From contig NZ_FOMJ01000001.1 in NCBI RefSeq assembly GCF_900112605.1, forward strand, positions 520,577 to 584,576: 64,000 nt of DNA, written 5' to 3'. The stretch comes from Thiohalospira halophila DSM 15071 (GTDB lineage: Bacteria > Pseudomonadota > Gammaproteobacteria > Thiohalospirales > Thiohalospiraceae). The translations under genes and the position numbers were made by a program. The notes below the pieces were generated by a model that saw only the letters and a program-made list of their open reading frames with translations, did no database searches and was not told the origin of the DNA. Shown piece after piece: positions 50,514 to 60,527 of this stretch. The first letter of the stretch is position 1. Every line of letters begins with the position of its first letter.

Positions 50514-50525
50514 CCCCCCTGTCTT

Positions 50526-50554
50526 TTGCATACCCCCACTCGCTACGTTATGAT
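50526..50554 (+). promoter_or_regulatory. Sigma-70-like promoter of the betaine synthesis operon
   Basis: TTGCAT (50526-50531) and TATGAT (50549-50554) with a 17-base spacer lie just after the metR stop and point toward gsmt. Transcription would begin near 50561, inside the first MetR-type box. Confidence 0.7.
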
Positions 50555-50557
50555 TCA

Positions 50558-50591
50558 TGAAACTCATTCATGATGACTGAAACAGCATTCA
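50558..50591 (+). promoter_or_regulatory. MetR-type operator boxes
   Basis: TGAA-N5-TTCA at 50558-50570 matches the MetR consensus exactly. A second, TGAA-N6-TTCA (50578-50591), has one extra base. TTCATGAA at 50554-50561 is a further perfect 8-bp palindrome overlapping the first box. They overlap the predicted transcription start. Confidence 0.6.
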
Positions 50592-50848
50592 TTCATCGTC
50601 ATTCTCCCCGCGCCCGTGGCGCGTCGCACATCTTCCACAATGCGGCCATCCGTTGCCGCCGCCCTCAGAACCGGCGGCACCGTCGCGGAGAAGCACGTAG
50701 TCTCACGGGGCATGCCCGCCCCGCCAGCGATTTTCAGGGCCCGCGCCGACAGCGCGGGAACAGGTGTGCATCGGACCCCCGGTGCGGCCTCCCCCGGAAG
50801 CCGGCCCGCGCCCGCTTCCCCGATTTGTTAAAGCGAAAGGAGCACAGC
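50592..50848 (+). other. Leader before gsmt
   Basis: About 260 bases with no convincing gene. Several GC-rich stems are possible, but I could not match a SAM, SAH or glycine riboswitch. The segment ends with AAAGGAG before the gsmt ATG. Confidence 0.4.
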
Positions 50849-51655
50849 ATGGAACAGAAGTTCGGAGACAATCCTGTCGAGGTTCGGGATACCGAGCACT
50901 ATAAAGACGAGTACAACGAGGGCTTCGTCGACAAGTGGGACGAACTCATCAACTGGGACTCGCGCGCCGAGAGCGAAGGCAACTTCTTCATCGATGCCCT
51001 GCGCCAGCGCGGCGCCAAGAAGATCCTCGACGTCTCCACCGGCACCGGCTTCAACGCCGTGCGGCTGGTCGAGGCCGGCTTCCAGGTCACCTGCGTCGAC
51101 GGCAGTGCCGAGATGCTGGCCAAGGCCTTCGACAATGGCTGGGACCGCGGCCACATCCTGCGCGTGGTCCAGGCTGACTGGCGCTGGCTCAACCGCGACA
51201 TCCACGGCAAGTACGACGCCGTGATCTGCCTGGGCAACTCCCTCACCCACCTGTTCAAGGAGCGGGACCGGCGCAAGGCCCTGGCCGAGTTCTATGCCGC
51301 CCTGCGCCACGACGGCGTCCTCATCCTGGACCAGCGTAACTACGACGCGATCCTCGACGAGGGCTTCTCCAGCAAGCACAAGCACTACTACTGCGGCGAC
51401 ACCGTCTCGGCGGAGCCGGAGTACGTGGACGACGGCCTGGCGCGCTTCCGCTACGAGTTCAGTGACAACTCCGTCTACCACCTCAACATGTTCCCGCTGC
51501 GCAAGGACTACACGCGCAACCTCATGCACGAGGTCGGCTTCCAGAAGATCACCACCTACGGCGACTTCGATCCGAACTACGACCCGTCCAACGTGGACTT
51601 CTACCTCCACATCGCCGAGAAGTACTACGACGAGAACGAAGAGCCGGAGGACTGA
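50849..51655 (+). CDS. gsmt: Glycine/sarcosine N-methyltransferase
   Basis: A 268-residue SAM-dependent methyltransferase converting glycine to sarcosine and then dimethylglycine. The SAM motif ILDVSTGTGFNAVRLVEAG is at about residues 59-77, the acidic VDGSAEM loop follows, and CLGNSLTHLF is the characteristic region of this subfamily. The length and sequence style match the enzyme known from Halorhodospira. The product is used directly by the next gene. AAAGGAG is six bases before the ATG. The protein is acidic, as expected of a high-salt cytoplasm. Confidence 0.94.
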   Translation: MEQKFGDNPVEVRDTEHYKDEYNEGFVDKWDELINWDSRAESEGNFFIDALRQRGAKKILDVSTGTGFNAVRLVEAGFQVTCVDGSAEMLAKAFDNGWDRGHILRVVQADWRWLNRDIHGKYDAVICLGNSLTHLFKERDRRKALAEFYAALRHDGVLILDQRNYDAILDEGFSSKHKHYYCGDTVSAEPEYVDDGLARFRYEFSDNSVYHLNMFPLRKDYTRNLMHEVGFQKITTYGDFDPNYDPSNVDFYLHIAEKYYDENEEPED

Positions 51656-51660
51656 GAGCC

Positions 51661-52500
51661 ATGAGTGATCAGTATTCCGAGGTTACCCAGGTCGCTCGGG
51701 ACTACTACAACTCCGAGGACGCGGATAACTTCTACTACCTCGTCTGGGGTGGTGAGGACCTCCACATCGGGATCTACAACACCCCCGACGAGTCCATCGC
51801 CGACGCCAGCCAGCGGACCATGGACCACATGGTCCGCCACGTCTCCCCGGCCAGCGAGCACCGGATTCTGGATCTCGGTGGCGGCTACGGCGGCTCTGCC
51901 CGCTATCTGGCCCGCCACTTCCAGAGCCCGGTGGTCGTGCTCAACCTCTCCGAGAAGGAGAACGAGCGCGGTCGGGAGGCCAACAAGGCCCAGGGGCTGG
52001 ATCACCTGGTGGAGATCGTCGACGGCGACTTCCAGAACGTTCCCTACGAGGACGAGTCCTTCGACGTGGTCTGGTCCCAGGACGCCATCCTCCACTCGGA
52101 CGACCGCGATCGCGTCATCGCCGAGGCGGCGCGAGTCCTGAAGCCGGGCGGCGACCTCATCTTCACCGACCCGATGATGAAGGACGACTGCCCCACGGAC
52201 GTGATCCAGCCCATTCTGGACCGGATCCACCTGTCCACCCTGGGCTCCCCGAAGTTCTACCGCGAGGCGGCCGCGCGCCACGGCCTCACGGAGATGGGCT
52301 TCGAGGACCTCACCAACCATCTGCCCACCCACTACGGGCGGGTGCGTGAGGAGACCCAGAAGGCCGACCAGTCGGGCATCCTCGAGGGCAAGGTCAGCCG
52401 CGAGTACATCGACCACATGATCCAGGGCCTCGGCCACTGGGTGGACGGCGGCAACAACGGCTACCTCACCTGGGGGATCTTCCACTTCCGCAAGAAGTAG
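51661..52500 (+). CDS. sdmt: Sarcosine/dimethylglycine N-methyltransferase
   Basis: A 279-residue partner enzyme performing the last methylations, to dimethylglycine and glycine betaine. The SAM motif ILDLGGGYGGSARYLA is at about residues 69-84, and VVWSQDAILHSDDR near 140 is the conserved catalytic-side region. It starts six bases after the gsmt stop with GGAGG upstream. The pair makes the compatible solute betaine from glycine without the choline route. Two hairpins end the operon. Confidence 0.94.
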   Translation: MSDQYSEVTQVARDYYNSEDADNFYYLVWGGEDLHIGIYNTPDESIADASQRTMDHMVRHVSPASEHRILDLGGGYGGSARYLARHFQSPVVVLNLSEKENERGREANKAQGLDHLVEIVDGDFQNVPYEDESFDVVWSQDAILHSDDRDRVIAEAARVLKPGGDLIFTDPMMKDDCPTDVIQPILDRIHLSTLGSPKFYREAAARHGLTEMGFEDLTNHLPTHYGRVREETQKADQSGILEGKVSREYIDHMIQGLGHWVDGGNNGYLTWGIFHFRKK

Positions 52501-52518
52501 AAGACGGCCGCAAGGAGG

Positions 52519-52575
52519 GGCGGGGTCTCGACCCCGCCGCGCAACGGGCCCCGGCGGGCGACTGCCGGGGCCCGT
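52519..52575 (+). terminator. Tandem hairpins ending the gsmt-sdmt transcript
   Basis: First hairpin: GGCGGGGTC (52519-52527) with GACCCCGCC (52530-52538). Second: a perfect 12-bp stem ACGGGCCCCGGC (52544-52555) with GCCGGGGCCCGT (52564-52575). There is no T-tract, so termination strength is uncertain; the convergent rlmL gene follows. Confidence 0.6.
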
Positions 52576-52605
52576 CTGCGTTCGGGCCCCCGGAAGGTCC
52601 GGCCC

Positions 52606-53727
52606 CTACCCCGCCGGGATGGCCAGCCGGTGCAGCCGGCAGGGCAGGTCGCCATTGGCCAGCGGCGTCACCGACCGCGCCTCCAGCCCCCCGGGGGCCG
52701 TCTCGGCCTCCGGCAGCAGCACCGCCGCCTCCCAGCCGGGGAGCGTCTCCCGCCAGTGGTCCGCCACGCCCCCCAGCAGCCCGGCCAGGCCGCCCTTCAC
52801 CGGCAGCCTTTCGCCGTAGGGCGGGTTGGTCACGATCCGCCCCGGCCCGACCGGCCCCTTCAGCTGCCTTGCATCCGACTGGCGCCACTCGATGGCATCG
52901 GCGACCCCGGCCGCCTCGGCATTGGCCCGGGCCGCCGCCAGCGCCTTCGAATCGCGATCCCCGCCCAGGAGCGGCCCCTCGGCCACGGTCCCCGGAGCCG
53001 ACTCCGATGAGACCCGCGCCCAGATCGCCAGGTCGTGGTCGGCCAGATTCTGGAAGGCGAAGGCCCGCTCCAGCCCTGGCGGAAGCCCGCGGGCGCGGCG
53101 TGCGGCCTCGATGAGGATCGTCCCGCCGCCACAGAAGGGGTCCATGAGCGGCATCCCGGGCTCCCAGCCGGCCAGGGTCAGCATGCCCGCCGCCAGATTC
53201 TCGCGCAGGGGGGCGGTAACGTTGGCCACCCGCCAGCCGCGCTGGAAGAGCGGAGCACCCGTGGTATCCAGGTAGGCCGTGCCCTTGCGCCCCTCCAGGA
53301 AGAGATGGACGGAGACCTCCGCCCCGCCGGGGTCGATATCCGGGCGCCGCCCGAAGGCCTCGCGGAAGCGGTCGCAGACGGCATCCTTGGCCTTCAGCGT
53401 GGCGAAGTTGAGGCTGCGCAGGGGGCTCTTGCGGGCGGTAAGGCGGATCCGGAAGGTCCGGTCGACGTCGAACCAGGCCGGCCAGTCCACCGCCATGACC
53501 GAGCGGTAGAGGCTGTCGCCGTCCCGCGCCTTCACGGCCGCCACGCGGCGCAGGATCCGGCCGGCCAGGCGACTATGGAGATTGGCGCGATAGAGCCCGG
53601 CCTGATCGGTGACGAAGGCGACCCCGCCGGCCGCAGGCCGGGTCTCGGGCGCTCCGAGTTGTTCCAGCTCGGCGGCCAGCGCCGCCTCCAGGCCCCGGGG
53701 ACAGGTAGCAAAGGCATCGATATCCAT
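52606..53727 (-). CDS. rlmL: RlmL-type 23S rRNA guanine-N2 methyltransferase
   Basis: A 373-residue protein equivalent to the N-terminal half of Escherichia coli RlmKL. Residues 1-150 form the ferredoxin-like/THUMP RNA-binding part (TCPRGLEAALAAEL; ANLHSRLAGRILRRVA). The methyltransferase half has LMDPFCGGGTILIEAA near 195 and the catalytic NPPYGERL near 300. The RlmK domain is missing, as in many species with separate genes. The start MDIDAFATCPRG at 53727 is chosen to fit the family. It is convergent with the betaine operon. Confidence 0.9.
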   Translation of the reverse strand: MDIDAFATCPRGLEAALAAELEQLGAPETRPAAGGVAFVTDQAGLYRANLHSRLAGRILRRVAAVKARDGDSLYRSVMAVDWPAWFDVDRTFRIRLTARKSPLRSLNFATLKAKDAVCDRFREAFGRRPDIDPGGAEVSVHLFLEGRKGTAYLDTTGAPLFQRGWRVANVTAPLRENLAAGMLTLAGWEPGMPLMDPFCGGGTILIEAARRARGLPPGLERAFAFQNLADHDLAIWARVSSESAPGTVAEGPLLGGDRDSKALAAARANAEAAGVADAIEWRQSDARQLKGPVGPGRIVTNPPYGERLPVKGGLAGLLGGVADHWRETLPGWEAAVLLPEAETAPGGLEARSVTPLANGDLPCRLHRLAIPAG

Positions 53728-53821
53728 TGGCCCATTGTACCGCCTCACCAACGGCCCTGCCCCCGCCCGCGACCCCGGCGGAGTATGCTACGGTTTCGCC
53801 ACTGTTCGCACGGGGAGAACC

Positions 53822-54322
53822 ATGGAGCTCATCGTCTTCCGCCACGGCATCGCCCTGGAGCGGGATGCCGCCGAGGAGCAGGGGCTGAGCGACGAACATC
53901 GCCCCCTGACCGAGAAGGGCGAACAACGCACCCGCGCCGCCGCCCGGGGCCTGGTCGCCTGGGCCGGCTCACCGGAACTCGTCGCCGCCAGCCCCCTGGT
54001 CCGCGCCGGGCAGACCGCCGCCCTGCTGGCCGCGGAGGCCGGCGACCCGCCCGTGGTGGTCACCGAGGCCCTGACGCCCGGGCGCCCGCACGGCGATCTG
54101 GATGCCTGGCTTCAGGGGCAGTCGGCCGGACGGATCGCCGTGGTGGGACATGAGCCCGACCTCAGCCACTGGCTGCTCTCCGCCGTCTGCGCCCGGCCCA
54201 CCGGCGCCCTGACGCTCAAGAAGGCGGGCGCCGCCCTGCTGGAGGGGCGCCCCGGGAGCAGCTGGACCCTGACAGCCCTGCTACCGCCGAAGCTCCTCCG
54301 GACCTACGGGGAGGTGGCATGA
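53822..54322 (+). CDS. sixA: Phosphohistidine phosphatase SixA
   Basis: A 166-residue phosphatase of the histidine phosphatase superfamily, active on phosphohistidine in HPt domains or PTS proteins. The nucleophile lies in VFRHGIA at the N-terminus and the second His in VVGHEPDLSHWL. GGGGAG lies a few bases before the ATG. It overlaps the CHAD gene (ATGA) and begins a three-gene run with CHAD and ppx. SixA is often linked to polyphosphate genes. Confidence 0.92.
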   Translation: MELIVFRHGIALERDAAEEQGLSDEHRPLTEKGEQRTRAAARGLVAWAGSPELVAASPLVRAGQTAALLAAEAGDPPVVVTEALTPGRPHGDLDAWLQGQSAGRIAVVGHEPDLSHWLLSAVCARPTGALTLKKAGAALLEGRPGSSWTLTALLPPKLLRTYGEVA

Positions 54323-55215
54323 CCGCCATGGAACAGGCGCGCGCCCTGCTGGCCGCCGCCGACGAGGCCCTTCCCCGCGTTCGCAAGGGAGAGCCGGATG
54401 CCCTGCCCGCCCTGCGCACCGCCGTGATCCATCTCCAGGCCCTGGGAGAGGCCTGCCCCCGGGCGCTGGGGCTGCACCGCCGCCATCGCAAACGGCTGGC
54501 CAGCGTGGTGCGCTACCTGGAGGGGGGGCAGACGGCCGAGGGCCGCCGCCGCTGGCTGGAAGGCCTCTCGGAGGCCGGGGGCAATCCCGTGGCCGATCAC
54601 CTCCATACCGAACTGGAGGCGCGCGCCACGGGGGCGGAGGTCGCCATCGCCGCCGGCCTTCCCCGCCGCTGGGGCAAGCTCTCCGGACGCCTCCAGCGAC
54701 TGCTCAAGTCTCGTGGCGGCGAGGATACGGCGCTGAACGGCTGCCTGGTGCCATCCCTCCAGGCCGACCTCCGGGACCTCACCGCCGGCCTGACCAACCA
54801 GCCGGGACCCGATGATGCCGGCCAGCTCCACCGCCTGACCCTGGTCGCCCGGCGCCTGCAACACCGACTGGGCCTGCTGCCGGGGACCGAGGCCGCCACG
54901 GCGACCCTGGACCGGCTGGCCACGGACCTGGCCGGCGCCGTGGATCTCCACGGCCTCACCGGGGAACTCACCACCCTGGGGGCCGACCTGGGGGCGAACT
55001 GGGGTCGCCAGCGGCTGGAGGCGGCCCTGGCCGAGGTCGAGGCGGCGGCCCGCCCCGAGGACCCCCTGCCGGAGGCCGAGGCGCTGGCCCGGCTGCTGGC
55101 GCAGCAGCGCCGGAGTCACTATGCCGGGGCCGTCGCCCCGTGGCTCGGGGCCGGCGCGGCGCCGGCCCTGACTCCGGTGGCCGGGGCCATTCAGGACGTG
55201 GAGGCCGGGTCATGA
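54319..55215 (+). CDS. CHAD-domain protein
   Basis: A 298-residue all-helical protein with the CHAD pattern: conserved His and basic residues on helix 1-2 (LRTAVIHLQALGEACPRAL), then RRHRKRL and LHRLTLVARRLQHRL. CHAD domains bind polyphosphate and target proteins to polyphosphate granules. It lies between sixA and ppx with four-base overlaps on both sides. CHAD is often fused to CYTH; here the CYTH protein is separate, about 9 kb away. Confidence 0.88.
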   Translation: MTAMEQARALLAAADEALPRVRKGEPDALPALRTAVIHLQALGEACPRALGLHRRHRKRLASVVRYLEGGQTAEGRRRWLEGLSEAGGNPVADHLHTELEARATGAEVAIAAGLPRRWGKLSGRLQRLLKSRGGEDTALNGCLVPSLQADLRDLTAGLTNQPGPDDAGQLHRLTLVARRLQHRLGLLPGTEAATATLDRLATDLAGAVDLHGLTGELTTLGADLGANWGRQRLEAALAEVEAAARPEDPLPEAEALARLLAQQRRSHYAGAVAPWLGAGAAPALTPVAGAIQDVEAGS

Positions 55216-56720
55216 CCGCCGTGGCAGAGGGGACCACCCTGGCGGCGGTGGACCTGGGCTCCAACTCCTTCCACATGATCGTGGGCCGGGTCACCGAGGG
55301 GGAGCTGGTCATCGTCGATCGTATCAAGGAGATGGTCCGCCTGGCCGGCGGCCTGGACCCGGAGACCCGGGATCTGGATGCCGAGACCCAGGAGCGCGCC
55401 CTGGCCTGCCTGGAGCGCTTCGGTCAGCGGCTCAACCACTTGCCGGCGGTGAACGTCCGCGCCGTGGGCACCAATACCCTGCGCAGCGCCCGCAATGCCG
55501 GGGCCTTCCGCGAGCGTGCCGAGGCCGCTCTGGGCCACCGCATCGAGATCGTCGCCGGCATGGAGGAGGCGCGCCTCATCTACCTGGGGGTCACCCGCAG
55601 CCTCGCCGGCGAGGGGCGGCAGCTGGTCATGGACATCGGGGGCGGCAGTACCGAGTTCATCATCGGCACCGGCCCCGAACCGGAGACCCTGGAGAGTCTC
55701 CACATGGGCTGCGTGAGCACCAGCCGCGCCCACTTCCCCGAAGGCCGGATCACCGAGAAGGCCGCCGACCGCGCCCGTCGCGCCGTAGCCAGTGAACTGG
55801 AGCCCATCCGGGGTCGCTTCCGCCGCCAGGGCTGGGAGCGGGCCATCGGCGCCTCCGGCACCATCCGCTCGGTGGCCCGGGTCCTGGCCGCCCAGGAGTG
55901 GGCGCCGCCGGAGACCATTACCGCCGACGGCCTGAAAAAGCTCTGGAAGCGGCTGCTCAAGGCCGGCAGCGCCGAGGAGGCCAAGCTCAAGGGGCTCAAG
56001 GAAGAACGACTCCCGGTCTTCGCCGGCGGTGCGGCGGTGCTCACCACCGCCATGGAGGTCCTCGGCATCGAGGAGATGGAGGTCTCCGACGGCGCCATGC
56101 GCGAGGGCCTCCTCCAGGATCTCCTGGGTCGTCTACACCACACCGATGTCCGCGGCCGGACCGTGGAATCCCTCTGCCAGCGCTACCACGTGGATACCGA
56201 GCATGCCGCGCGGGTCGCGGCCACGGCCGGGGGGCTCCTAGACCAGCTGGAGCCCGAGGCCGACGACGACCGCCCCTGGTACCTGGAGTGGGCGGCCCGG
56301 CTGCACGAGATCGGCCTGGATATCGCCCACAGCTCCTACCACAAGCACGGCGCCTACATCCTGGCCAATGCCGACATGGCCGGCTTCTCCCGGGCCGAGC
56401 AGGCGATCCTCGCCGCCCTGGTCCGCGCCCACCGGCGCAAGTTCCGTCGGGATACCTTCGACACGGTGGACCCCGCTCGGCGGCAGGACGTGGCCCGCCT
56501 GGCCATCCTCCTGCGCCTGGCCGCGGCCCTGCATCGCAGCCGCGACGACACGGCGCTGCCGCAACCGGAGGTGAAGGAGGACGGTACCACCTGGACCCTC
56601 ACCTTCCCCGCCGGCTGGCTGGAGGAACACCCCCTGACGGTGACCGACCTGGAGACCGAGGCCGACTTCCTGGCCGATGCCGGCTATACCCTGCGCTTCG
56701 GGGACACCGGCACCGGCTGA
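55212..56720 (+). CDS. ppx: Exopolyphosphatase (Ppx/GppA)
   Basis: A 502-residue enzyme releasing phosphate from the ends of polyphosphate. The actin-like ATPase fold shows [16 protein letters not shown] at the N-terminus, the catalytic Glu region [18 protein letters not shown] and [13 protein letters not shown] near 140, and the helical C-terminal domain with [21 protein letters not shown]. The length and C-terminal domain favour Ppx over GppA. It overlaps CHAD upstream. Confidence 0.95.
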   Translation: MTAVAEGTTLAAVDLGSNSFHMIVGRVTEGELVIVDRIKEMVRLAGGLDPETRDLDAETQERALACLERFGQRLNHLPAVNVRAVGTNTLRSARNAGAFRERAEAALGHRIEIVAGMEEARLIYLGVTRSLAGEGRQLVMDIGGGSTEFIIGTGPEPETLESLHMGCVSTSRAHFPEGRITEKAADRARRAVASELEPIRGRFRRQGWERAIGASGTIRSVARVLAAQEWAPPETITADGLKKLWKRLLKAGSAEEAKLKGLKEERLPVFAGGAAVLTTAMEVLGIEEMEVSDGAMREGLLQDLLGRLHHTDVRGRTVESLCQRYHVDTEHAARVAATAGGLLDQLEPEADDDRPWYLEWAARLHEIGLDIAHSSYHKHGAYILANADMAGFSRAEQAILAALVRAHRRKFRRDTFDTVDPARRQDVARLAILLRLAAALHRSRDDTALPQPEVKEDGTTWTLTFPAGWLEEHPLTVTDLETEADFLADAGYTLRFGDTGTG

Positions 56721-56808
56721 GGCCTCGTTACGCCTGGCGGCCCCTTGCACGCCGGCATGCCGTGACGCAAGCTGCCCTGCATCGCAGAACCGGCTCCAGG
56801 GAGGCCCC

Positions 56809-58482
56809 ATGCCCCACAACGATCGCAGCCGCGCCACCACCGAGGGCGTCCGCCGCACCCCCAACCGCGCCATGCTCCGCGCCGTCGGCTTCGACGACGA
56901 GGACTTCGACAAGCCGGTGGTCGGCGTCGCCAGCGGCTTCAGCACCATCACCCCCTGCAACATCAAGCTGGGCGACCTGGCCCGCCGCGCCGAGGAGGCG
57001 ATCTACGGCAACGACGCCATGCCGCAGTACTTCGGCACCATCACCATCTCCGACGGGATCTCCATGGGCACCGAGGGGATGAAGTACTCCCTGGTCTCCC
57101 GGGAGGTCATCGCCGACTCCATCGAGACCGTCTGCCAGGGCCAGTCCATGGATGGGGTCATCGCCCTGGGCGGCTGCGACAAGAACATGCCGGGTGCGAT
57201 GATCGCCATCGCCCGCATGAACATCCCGGCCATCTTCGTCTACGGCGGCACCACCAAGCCGGGTTGGTACAAGGGCGAGGACCTGACCATCGTCTCCGCC
57301 TTCGAGGCCGTGGGCCAGTACCAGGCCCACAAGCTCGCCGAGGAGGACCTGGTGGGGGTGGAGAAGAGCGCCTGCCCCGGCGCCGGCTCCTGCGGCGGCA
57401 TGTTCACCGCCAACACCATGTCCTCGGCCTTCGAGGCCATGGGCCTGAGCCTCCCCGGCTCCTCCACCATGGCCGCCGAGGATGCCGAGAAGGCCAAGTC
57501 CGCGGAGGAGTCCGGCGAGGTGCTGGTCCGCGCCATCGAGCAGGGGATCCGGCCGCGCGACCTGCTCACCCGGGAGGCCTTCGAGAACGCCATCGCCGTG
57601 GTCATGGCCATCGGCGGCTCCACCAACGCCGTCCTCCACCTGCTGGCCATCGCCGACGCCGCCGAGGTAGATCTCGCCATCGACGACTTCGAGCGCATCC
57701 GCCACCAGGTCCCGGTGCTCTGCGACCTCAAGCCCTCGGGCCGGTACGTGACCACCGATTTCCACCACGTCGGCGGCATCCCCCAGGTGATGAAGATGCT
57801 GCTGGTGCGCGGCCTCCTCCACGGCCATTGCCGCACCATCCGCGGCACCACCCTGGCGGAGGAACTGGCCGAGGTCCCGGCGGATCCGGAACCCGATCAG
57901 GACATCATCCGGCCCTTCTCCGACCCGGTCTACCCGCGCGGCCACCTGGCCATCCTCAAGGGCAATCTCGCCCCCGAGGGGGCCGTGGCCAAGGTCTCGG
58001 GCCTCAAGACCCACACCATCACCGGGCCGGCCCGGGTCTTCGACTCCGAGGATGCTGCCATGGAGGCCATCGAGGCGCAGCAGATCCGGGCCGGCGACGT
58101 GGTGGTCATCCGCTACGAGGGCCCCAGGGGCGGACCCGGCATGCGCGAGATGCTCGGGCCGACCTCCGCGCTGGTGGGCCAGGGCCTGGGCGACTCCGTG
58201 GGACTCATCACCGATGGCCGCTTCTCCGGCGGTACCTACGGCATGGTGGTGGGCCACGTGGCGCCGGAGGCCGCCGTCGGCGGCCCCATCGGCCTGCTGC
58301 AGGAGGGCGATCGAATCACCATCGATGCCGATCAGCAGCGGCTGGCCGTGGACCTGGACGATGCCGAGCTGGAGCGGCGGCGCCAGGAGTGGCAGCCGCG
58401 CGCGCCCCGCTACACCCGCGGGATCCTGGCCAAGTACGCCCACCTGGCCGGCTCCGCCAGCGCGGGGGCCACCACCGGATGA
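56809..58482 (+). CDS. ilvD: Dihydroxy-acid dehydratase
   Basis: A 557-residue iron-sulfur enzyme of valine/isoleucine synthesis. Fe-S ligands lie in [23 protein letters not shown] and [27 protein letters not shown] precedes the ATG. Its length matches the IlvD group with an all-in-one fold. The mechanosensitive channel overlaps its stop (ATGA), so the two are probably co-transcribed. Confidence 0.96.
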   Translation: MPHNDRSRATTEGVRRTPNRAMLRAVGFDDEDFDKPVVGVASGFSTITPCNIKLGDLARRAEEAIYGNDAMPQYFGTITISDGISMGTEGMKYSLVSREVIADSIETVCQGQSMDGVIALGGCDKNMPGAMIAIARMNIPAIFVYGGTTKPGWYKGEDLTIVSAFEAVGQYQAHKLAEEDLVGVEKSACPGAGSCGGMFTANTMSSAFEAMGLSLPGSSTMAAEDAEKAKSAEESGEVLVRAIEQGIRPRDLLTREAFENAIAVVMAIGGSTNAVLHLLAIADAAEVDLAIDDFERIRHQVPVLCDLKPSGRYVTTDFHHVGGIPQVMKMLLVRGLLHGHCRTIRGTTLAEELAEVPADPEPDQDIIRPFSDPVYPRGHLAILKGNLAPEGAVAKVSGLKTHTITGPARVFDSEDAAMEAIEAQQIRAGDVVVIRYEGPRGGPGMREMLGPTSALVGQGLGDSVGLITDGRFSGGTYGMVVGHVAPEAAVGGPIGLLQEGDRITIDADQQRLAVDLDDAELERRRQEWQPRAPRYTRGILAKYAHLAGSASAGATTG

Positions 58483-60500
58483 GGCTACGGCCCCTCCTGC
58501 TCGCAGCCCTGCTGGTCGCGCTCGTCGGCCTGCCCGCCATCGCGGCCGGCGTGCCGGGAGGACCTTCCGGTGAGAGCGAAGAGGGGAACACCGAGGCCGG
58601 GCTGCTGGACCGCGGGCCCTCACCGCTGGCACCGGCGACCCTGGCCGAGGCCACGGAGGAGCTCGCCGACCACGCGACCACGGTGGGCGCCTCCCTGGGG
58701 CGCCTGGCGACCCGGGAGGCGCCCGGGGAGCGGACCGGGATAGCGGCCTACTGGTTCCTCGGTGGCGGGCTCGCGCTGGGACTGCTCGCCGGCGTCGCAG
58801 TGCGCCGTTCGACGCGCGGGGCCACCGGCCGGATAGCGGCCAGCCGGCTCCGGGAGCGCTGGAAGGCACCGGCGGTGGGCACCCTCACCGCCCTGCACAA
58901 CCGCGCCTGGTCACTCACGATCCCCGCCGCCCTGCTCGTCACCCTGGAGGCGCTGCACGCACGGACCTCCCTGGCCGGCGCGCTGGCCGTGGCCGCCCTC
59001 CTCCTGTTCGCCCTCTACCGCCTGGCGGTGGGCCTCTTCCCCATCCTCGGGCGCCCTCTGGACCCGGCCGGGCTGGAGCGGCGGCTGCAGTGCCCGCCCG
59101 TGCGCCACCTCTGGCGGGCCGGCCGTGGCCTCCTGGCCCTGACCCTGCTGGGCGGTTTCCTCTTCCGCCTGGACCATCAGATCCCCCTGGAGGCGCCGCT
59201 GCGCGCGGGCGGGCAGTTCCTCTTCAGCCTGGCCGTGCTCGCCCTCCTCTGGCGGCTGCGCGACCGGCAGGCGTGGTGGCACATCGTCGGTGGCGAGACG
59301 GCCTCCCCGGGCCGCCGGCTGCTCCTGGCCACCGGGCGGGGGGTGCTGGCGGTAGCCGCCCTCGTCCCCGCCGTGGCCGCCGGCCTCGGCTACCACGACC
59401 TGAGCATCTTCATCCTCCTGAACCTGCTGCTGACGGTCATCCTGGCCCTGGCGGTGGGTACCGTGGCCGCCGGCCTGGCTCGCGGCCTGCGCCGGCTGGA
59501 GACCGCTGCCCCACCGGAGACACTGGCCGGGGTCGTGAGTGCCCGGCACATCAGCCGGACCTCCCATGTACTGGCCCTGCTGGTCCAGGGCGCGATACTG
59601 CTGACCGGCTTCGTGTTCGTACTGGGCCTCTGGGGGGCGCCGCTGGGGGCCATCTGGTCGGGGGTCGCCCCGCTGCTGTTCGGCTTCGAGGTGGGTGGCC
59701 ACCGGATCTCCCTGGTGGCCCTCATCGCCGCGGTGGTGGTCCTGGTAGTCGCCTTCCAGGCCGGCCGCTGGTCACGCCGACGGCTGCGCGACGGCCTGCT
59801 GCCAAGATTCACCGAGGATGCCGGCCTGCGCAACAGCATCGCCTCCCTGGGCTACTACGTCGTCCTGGTCCTGGGGGTGCTGCTGGCCATAGCGGTCGCC
59901 GGCTTCGACCTCACCAATCTCGCCATCATCGCCGGCGCCCTCTCCGTGGGCATCGGCTTCGGCCTGCAGAACGTGGTGAACAACTTCGTCTCCGGCCTCA
60001 TCCTGCTCTTCGAACGGCCAATCAAGGTCGGGGATGTCATCGACTACCAGGGGACCTGGGCCACCGTGGAGGAGATCAAGGTCCGCTCCACCCATGTACG
60101 GACCTTCGACCACGCCGACCTCATCGTCCCCAACTCCGAACTGGTCTCGAGCACCGTGACCAACTGGAGCCACAGCAGCGACGTGGCCCGGGTGATCCTC
60201 AATGTCCACGTGGCCTACGGCAGCGACACGACCCGGGTCCACGACCTCCTGATGCAGGCGGCCACCGAGCACGCCGCCATCGCCGCCGAGCCGGAGCCGA
60301 CGGTGCTCTTCCGCGACTTCGGGGAGAGCGCCCTGGAATTCCAGCTGCGCTGCTTCACCCACCTGGACCACTACCTGAGCGCGCCCTCGGAGTTGCGCTT
60401 CCGCATCGACGCCCTGTTCCGGGAGGAGGGGATCACCATCCCCTTCCCCCAGCGCGACGTCCATCTCCACGAGACCTCCCCGGACGCCAACCCCGCCTAG
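58479..60500 (+). CDS. MscS-family mechanosensitive ion channel with extended N-terminus
   Basis: A 673-residue membrane protein. Residues 1-23 form a signal peptide, then a soluble segment and about ten hydrophobic helices. The MscS core near the end is clear: the pore helix [31 protein letters not shown] (about residues 490-520), the beta domain [16 protein letters not shown] and the C-terminal mixed domain. The extra helices place it near MscK/YbiO-type channels, which release ions and solutes on osmotic down-shock. This suits a betaine-accumulating halophile. Confidence 0.9.
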   Translation: MRLRPLLLAALLVALVGLPAIAAGVPGGPSGESEEGNTEAGLLDRGPSPLAPATLAEATEELADHATTVGASLGRLATREAPGERTGIAAYWFLGGGLALGLLAGVAVRRSTRGATGRIAASRLRERWKAPAVGTLTALHNRAWSLTIPAALLVTLEALHARTSLAGALAVAALLLFALYRLAVGLFPILGRPLDPAGLERRLQCPPVRHLWRAGRGLLALTLLGGFLFRLDHQIPLEAPLRAGGQFLFSLAVLALLWRLRDRQAWWHIVGGETASPGRRLLLATGRGVLAVAALVPAVAAGLGYHDLSIFILLNLLLTVILALAVGTVAAGLARGLRRLETAAPPETLAGVVSARHISRTSHVLALLVQGAILLTGFVFVLGLWGAPLGAIWSGVAPLLFGFEVGGHRISLVALIAAVVVLVVAFQAGRWSRRRLRDGLLPRFTEDAGLRNSIASLGYYVVLVLGVLLAIAVAGFDLTNLAIIAGALSVGIGFGLQNVVNNFVSGLILLFERPIKVGDVIDYQGTWATVEEIKVRSTHVRTFDHADLIVPNSELVSSTVTNWSHSSDVARVILNVHVAYGSDTTRVHDLLMQAATEHAAIAAEPEPTVLFRDFGESALEFQLRCFTHLDHYLSAPSELRFRIDALFREEGITIPFPQRDVHLHETSPDANPA

Positions 60501-60527
60501 ACCGCGGTACGTGCCGGCGCTCCGGCT

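Noticed and set aside
50592-50848. SAM or SAH riboswitch before gsmt
   Set aside because: I could not align the leader to the core sequences of these riboswitches; stems are possible but not diagnostic.
57264-60500. Continuous 1078-codon frame through ilvD into the MscS gene
   Set aside because: Only the part after 58479 is protein-like and has a start; the first part is a shifted reading of ilvD.
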